NCBI GenBank assembly: GCA_002293005.1
Contig: DBCJ01000028.1
Location: forward strand, 19,605 to 30,503
Reading direction: 5' to 3'
Origin: Ignavibacteria bacterium UBA961
Lineage (GTDB): Bacteria; Bacteroidota; Ignavibacteria; Kapaibacteriales; UBA961
DNA: 10,899 bases
The position numbers and the translations under genes were made by a program. Shown here piece by piece: positions 7,093 to 10,899 of the stretch. The notes under the pieces are model-generated. The model was given only the letters and a program-made list of their open reading frames with translations, was not told the origin of the DNA and did no database searches. Position 1 is the first letter of the stretch. Each line of letters opens with the position of its first letter.

Positions 7093-7464
7093 TCATTTCT
7101 TCGCCACCTGCACTGCATGATCATTCAACATTTCTTGCAATTCCACATAGCGTTTGAGGATTGAAGAATCTTTGATGCATTGTCTGGAGCGATTATCCCA
7201 TTGTCCTATCTGCCCGACCATGATTTGAAAGTCGGCGATGATTGTTTTGTCTTTCGGATTTTGTTGAAAGCGTTTTATGAGGGTGATATAATTCTTCACC
7301 CATCCCTCATAATCTTGGAGGAATTGATCACATTCATTGATGACATTGGTCGTATCTTTTATCGACCCTTTTTCTTTGTCGGCAATTCTATTCTTGGCTT
7401 CTTTACATCCCGAACCCAAAAAGCTCATCGACACAATACAAAGACCTAGTATCCATTTTCCCAT
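7093..7464 (-). CDS. Small lipoprotein, unknown function
   Basis: A 123-residue protein with a lipoprotein signal peptide: MGK, a hydrophobic stretch and the lipobox-like GSGC with Leu one position further out, making Cys20 the modified residue. The -3 residue is Gly rather than the preferred Leu, but the pattern is still allowed. The mature chain is highly charged and probably helical (EGWVKNYITLIKRFQQNP, SSILKRYVELQEMLND), with two further Cys in ECDQ and QCIK that could pair. I recognise no family. AAGGG six bases before the ATG supports the start. It is the first gene after a possible terminator, so a promoter in 7465-7522 is likely, though I could not pick out a convincing one. Confidence 0.8.
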   Translation of the reverse strand: MGKWILGLCIVSMSFLGSGCKEAKNRIADKEKGSIKDTTNVINECDQFLQDYEGWVKNYITLIKRFQQNPKDKTIIADFQIMVGQIGQWDNRSRQCIKDSSILKRYVELQEMLNDHAVQVAKK

Positions 7465-7522
7465 AGAATACCCTTGAGTGTTGGTGGCTCAACTTACCAT
7501 GAGCAAACAAAACAAACAAAGG

Positions 7523-7555
7523 AAATCCTTAAATATCAATGATTTGAGTGGATTT
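7523..7555 (-). terminator. Possible terminator hairpin after the OmpA-family gene
   Basis: Minus-strand AAATC pairs with GATTT, and inside it CTCAAAT pairs with ATTTAAG with one mismatch, leaving a two-base bulge and a 7-base loop. The hairpin is followed by the T-rich run CCTTTGTTTGTTTTGTTTG. The stem is AT-rich and thus weak, and the tail is interrupted by G, so this is only a candidate end for the guaA/OmpA transcript. Confidence 0.4.
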
Positions 7556-7584
7556 TAAGTAGTGTTTTCACAATAATGGCGAGA

Positions 7585-9600
7585 TTATTCCCCGATTTCT
7601 TTTGCCTCGATAATCACTGTTCGATTATAGAATCTACCCTCCGGTGATGCATTAGGCGTTCCTTCATAAGCACTGTTTCCTTTTATAATTGAAGGATCCG
7701 CTTTTAAAAGAACACCAACGGCCTTTGCTCTTTCAAGTGCCAATTCCGCATTGCGTTTTGCATCTCCGAACATATCGGTTGCACCAAGAATGGATGTGAT
7801 TTTGATACCTTTTGTGGATTGAATCTCTTCAATCACGCGCAAATTTCTTGCATTCAGAGATGATGCGTCAAAATCAAATAAAATGAGTGAATATCGCTTC
7901 ACTCTATCATTACCAACTTTACCAATTGTTCTATCATTCAAGATTCTTTGATATTTCACTGGCACAATCACATTTGATGTATGCGTGCGGCCTGCAGTAT
8001 CAACCACATTATACCTAAATCTAACTGAATCTTTTCTTCTACCTATCTTGCCCGGAATTGGTTTCCATGTTCTATTAATGAAAGTATCATGTAATCCTAA
8101 CTTTTCTTCGAGAACATTGGTATCATTCATAATACTGAGTCTCCAACGATCTATCATTGTTCCTGAAATCATCCTGCCTTTCACGGTGATTTCATCCGGC
8201 TCAACCGAAACTGCGGAATCAATGATGGTCAATACTTCAAATATGGATGGATCGCTGAACAATAATTCCACTCTTCTATTCTCAGCCAAACCCTCTGGAT
8301 ATGCCATATTGGAAGGATTATCGGGAATCGGTTTGGCAATGACATTAATTCTGCTTGGATCAATATTCCATGCTTTTTGCAGATAGTTTGCAATATTCTC
8401 TGCTCTCTTTTTCGAAAGAACAATATTCTTCTTTTCTATTCCCCCACCGGATGTCGTTCCTGTTATCGTGATGGTCAATTTCGGATTATTCTTCAGTCTG
8501 ATTCCTGCCAAATTCAACACATGATGATATCTGTCCAATACATCCACATTCATCAAAGATTGCTCATTGAAGTCCTTGGTCTCATCCACATTCAATTGCT
8601 TATAGCGGACAGGAATATCAGATGTATTATCATCAAAAAAGACATAAGGCAAAATTGGTTGCACCACACGATCGAATCTCTCAATCAATTTGATTGACTC
8701 AAGTGTATCCACACCACCTGTCTTTGACACTTGCAATGATGTCATCAATTCAGGTAATACTATAATCACCGGCGGCGGAGGTGGCGGTGGTGGTGGTGGC
8801 GGAGGTGGTGGTGGTGGTGGCGCAGAAACAGTCATTTCATGAGATGACCATAAAAGTGATAGTCCAGCACGAATCCCCATGACATTCCATGATGTTTCCT
8901 CTGATAATTCAGAGAACACAGTGAATGCACGAATTTCGGGAGCAAGTTTTATTGATTTCACGGAATTGAGTGGCAATTCATATGATATGCCTCCAATTGC
9001 ACCAATCAAGATTGCAGGTGCACCGGGAATATCCCCCGATAATTCATTGCGAATGCGATTGAAACCATCAAAAGTGCCGGGGAATACAGTTTCTCTTTGG
9101 GAAAATTGCATTGAGAGTGGAAGGCCAAGCCATGCACCCGCAGAAAGTTTCAATGATCCAAGAGCCAAATAGAATTCAGGTTCTAGAGACATGATGCCGA
9201 GTGAGGTTTCCATGGTATGTGTGATGGTTGCGATTCCCTGTTGCGACATCACATATTGTTCTTCGCTGGAAGTAAATACACCATTAAGTCCATTATATCC
9301 GAGTCTTAAACCAAATCCATGATTTGATGACATAGCATATTGAGCAAGCAATCCAAATGTACTACCAATATTTGAAGCAGAAGTATATTCAGGACAACAA
9401 CTTGGAATCCCCTTGAACCCTGAGAAAGATGCGCTATGCATATTCATGCCGGCAGAGCCATAAACCCCGATACTGATTGGGTCAATTGTGATGATCGTAT
9501 CACGCTTAGAGGCAAGCTCTCCCTGTCCCATCAAGGGATAGACAAAACAGCTCAAAAAAGCCATGATATGAAAGAAGGTTGCTTTCACTCGATCAAACAA
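7585..9600 (-). CDS. Outer-membrane barrel protein with polyproline hinge and two OmpA-like domains
   Basis: The 671-residue product has a signal peptide (1 to about 25), an N-terminal Gly- and aromatic-rich region (about 38-256) typical of a PorT-like outer-membrane barrel, 17 consecutive prolines (261-277), a first OmpA-like domain (about 316-448: PYVFFDDN, ITGTTSGGG, VLSKKRAEN, AENRRVELLF), a beta-sandwich-like linker (449-569), and a second OmpA-like domain (570-671: LFDFD, GATD, ALERAKAV, NRTVII). OmpA-like domains hold peptidoglycan through an Asp and an Arg 15 residues apart; the second domain has both (D609, R624), while the first has Ser384 with Arg399. The likely role is anchoring the outer membrane to the cell wall. 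The start is TTG at 9600 with AGGA only three bases away; GTG at 9588 is an alternative. It follows guaA by 15 bases, so co-transcription is likely. Confidence 0.9.
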   Translation of the reverse strand: MFDRVKATFFHIMAFLSCFVYPLMGQGELASKRDTIITIDPISIGVYGSAGMNMHSASFSGFKGIPSCCPEYTSASNIGSTFGLLAQYAMSSNHGFGLRLGYNGLNGVFTSSEEQYVMSQQGIATITHTMETSLGIMSLEPEFYLALGSLKLSAGAWLGLPLSMQFSQRETVFPGTFDGFNRIRNELSGDIPGAPAILIGAIGGISYELPLNSVKSIKLAPEIRAFTVFSELSEETSWNVMGIRAGLSLLWSSHEMTVSAPPPPPPPPPPPPPPPPPVIIVLPELMTSLQVSKTGGVDTLESIKLIERFDRVVQPILPYVFFDDNTSDIPVRYKQLNVDETKDFNEQSLMNVDVLDRYHHVLNLAGIRLKNNPKLTITITGTTSGGGIEKKNIVLSKKRAENIANYLQKAWNIDPSRINVIAKPIPDNPSNMAYPEGLAENRRVELLFSDPSIFEVLTIIDSAVSVEPDEITVKGRMISGTMIDRWRLSIMNDTNVLEEKLGLHDTFINRTWKPIPGKIGRRKDSVRFRYNVVDTAGRTHTSNVIVPVKYQRILNDRTIGKVGNDRVKRYSLILFDFDASSLNARNLRVIEEIQSTKGIKITSILGATDMFGDAKRNAELALERAKAVGVLLKADPSIIKGNSAYEGTPNASPEGRFYNRTVIIEAKEIGE
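8770..8820 (-). repeat. Polyproline tract encoded by CCN repeats
   Basis: Seventeen CCN codons in a row (CCA, CCG and CCT mixed) encode prolines 261-277. The tract forms a stiff spacer between the membrane barrel and the periplasmic part. The repeat is impure at the third base, but stretches of CCA repeats could still slip. A run of this length normally needs elongation factor P for smooth translation. Confidence 0.95.
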
Positions 9601-9615
9601 ATATCCTACAATACA

Positions 9616-10899
9616 TCATTCCCATTCTATCGTAGCGGGAGGTTTACTTGATATGTCATATGTCACGCGATTAATTCCCCGCACTTCATTGATGATGCGA
9701 TTGCTCATCTTGGCAAGCACATCATATGGCATGGGAAACCAATCAGCAGTCATTCCATCAACACTTGTCACGGCGCGAAGAGCACAAGTGTTTTCATAGG
9801 TCCGTTCATCACCCATCACTCCAACGCTTTGCACGGGCAATAATACTGCAAATGCCTGCCAAATATCATTATAGAGTCCGGCATTATGTATCTCTTCAAG
9901 ATAGATCTCATCTGCCTTGCGAAGAATATCTGCGCGTTCTTTTGTCACTTCACCCAGCACGCGAATGCCGAGTCCCGGACCAGGAAAGGGATGTCTGTCG
10001 ATAAACCAATCGGGAATCCCCAATGCTCTACCCACAGTACGAACCTCATCTTTGAATAATTCTCTGAATGGCTCAATGAGACTGAGATGCATTTCTTCGG
10101 GAAGACCACCCACATTGTGATGGGATTTGATAGTGACCGATGGACCATTCACGCTAACCGATTCAATCACATCGGGATATAGCGTTCCTTGGGCTAGGAA
10201 TTTCGCATCACCGAATTTTTTTGCTTCTTCATTGAATACATCAATAAATGCGGCACCGATGATTTTTCTTTTTTTCTCGGGATCAGTCACGCCTTCCAAA
10301 CGACTGAGAAAGAGATCAGAGGCATCCACGACATCAATGCTCATATCGAAGTTCTTGCGAAACAATGCTTCGAGTTTTTTGCTTTCATCCAAGCGCATGA
10401 GACCGGAATCTACATGAATGCAATGCAATTGATCGCCGATGGCTCGATGCAAAAGAACGGCAACCACAGTGGAATCAACTCCGCCGGACAAACCGCAAAT
10501 AACACCACCACTTCCCACTTGCTTGCGAATGGCATCGATTTTGGATTCAATGAGATTTTCCGGACTCCAATCGGATGGACATCCGCAAATATCATGAACA
10601 AAATTCGAGAGCATTTTCTCGCCATCTTTTGAATGATGCACTTCCGGATGGAATTGTACTCCGCGTATATTTCGCTTCTCATTTCTGATTACGCAAATTG
10701 GAGCATTATCAGTATGTGCAATGATCTCAAAACCATCAGGCAATGCGGTGAGTGAATCACCATGACTCATCCATACGATTGAATGAGCATCAATGCCTTT
10801 GAACAATGCATCATTTTTGTCGATACGCAATTCCGCACGACCAAATTCTCGCTTCGCAGATTTGTCAACACTTCCACCATTCATGAAAGCAGTGAGTTG
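9616..10899 (-). CDS. guaA: GMP synthase (glutamine-hydrolysing), N-terminus outside window
   Basis: This enzyme makes GMP from XMP, ATP and glutamine in purine synthesis. The visible 427 residues begin QLTAFMNGG, which matches the part just after the catalytic Cys of the glutamine amidotransferase domain, so about 90 residues, including that Cys, lie beyond the right edge (the family is around 510-525 residues). An ATG at 10884 is internal, not the start. The amidotransferase His and Glu are in FHPEV (10639-10653). The ATP-pyrophosphatase loop SGGVDS is at 10471-10488. The dimerisation domain carries PFPGPGLGIRVLGE, and the chain ends with the invariant SKPPATIEWE. No damage is visible. The TGA at 9616-9618 overlaps an ATG (TGATG) that opens a seven-codon frame leading into the next gene's start region. 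Confidence 0.97.
   Translation of the reverse strand, partial: QLTAFMNGGSVDKSAKREFGRAELRIDKNDALFKGIDAHSIVWMSHGDSLTALPDGFEIIAHTDNAPICVIRNEKRNIRGVQFHPEVHHSKDGEKMLSNFVHDICGCPSDWSPENLIESKIDAIRKQVGSGGVICGLSGGVDSTVVAVLLHRAIGDQLHCIHVDSGLMRLDESKKLEALFRKNFDMSIDVVDASDLFLSRLEGVTDPEKKRKIIGAAFIDVFNEEAKKFGDAKFLAQGTLYPDVIESVSVNGPSVTIKSHHNVGGLPEEMHLSLIEPFRELFKDEVRTVGRALGIPDWFIDRHPFPGPGLGIRVLGEVTKERADILRKADEIYLEEIHNAGLYNDIWQAFAVLLPVQSVGVMGDERTYENTCALRAVTSVDGMTADWFPMPYDVLAKMSNRIINEVRGINRVTYDISSKPPATIEWE

Noticed and set aside
7567..7576. GTGAAAACAC mini-hairpin just after the OmpA-family stop
   Set aside because: A three-base stem without a T tail is too weak to call a terminator.
9547..9600. FLSC in the OmpA-family protein as a lipobox
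   Set aside because: The hydrophobic stretch continues past Cys18 to residue 24, which fits an ordinary signal peptide better.
10882..10884. ATG at 10884 as the start of guaA
   Set aside because: The frame stays open to the window edge and the upstream codons read QLTAF, matching the amidotransferase domain, so this Met is internal.

Overview
The window is a bacterial chromosomal stretch of roughly 40% G+C in which every supported gene lies on the minus strand. Organism: the combination of PD40 propeller/OmpA-like proteins, small outer-membrane beta-barrels, a barrel-polyproline-OmpA protein, many lipoproteins and a standard two-domain GMP synthase points to a Gram-negative member of the FCB group (Bacteroidota, Ignavibacteriota or Kapabacteria-like). 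This is inferred from protein style, not from a marker gene.

Layout in the direction of transcription (right to left). (1) 10899-9616: guaA, GMP synthase, missing its N-terminus at the window edge. (2) 9600-7585: a 671-residue outer-membrane protein with an N-terminal barrel, a run of 17 prolines and two OmpA-like peptidoglycan-binding domains, only 15 bases after guaA. A possible terminator hairpin follows (7523-7555). (3) 7464-5518: four small genes for cell-envelope proteins: a lipoprotein, a single-pass small protein, a membrane-anchored orphan and a TM2-domain protein. The two middle ones are AT-rich and unrecognised. The cluster ends at a 9-bp perfect terminator stem (5485-5510). (4) 5285-1: four overlapping genes: a small barrel, a lipoprotein with barrel-like C-terminus, a second lipoprotein, and a large PD40 / Cys-rich / OmpA-like protein that runs off the left edge.

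How they may work together: the 5285-1 operon has coupled junctions (ATGA, TAATG, ATGA), so its four products are probably made in fixed ratio and may form one outer-membrane/periplasmic assembly. The last gene resembles the domain order of PorE of the type IX secretion system (propeller, CRD-like domain, OmpA) without its TPR part. No other secretion component is visible, so a secretion role is only a hypothesis. The most interesting items are this operon, the tandem-OmpA protein whose first domain lacks the usual diaminopimelate-binding Asp, and the AT-rich orphan genes at 5.9-7.0 kb. No RNA genes, CRISPR arrays, insertion sequences or phage genes were seen, and no gene-free stretch exceeds about 235 bases.
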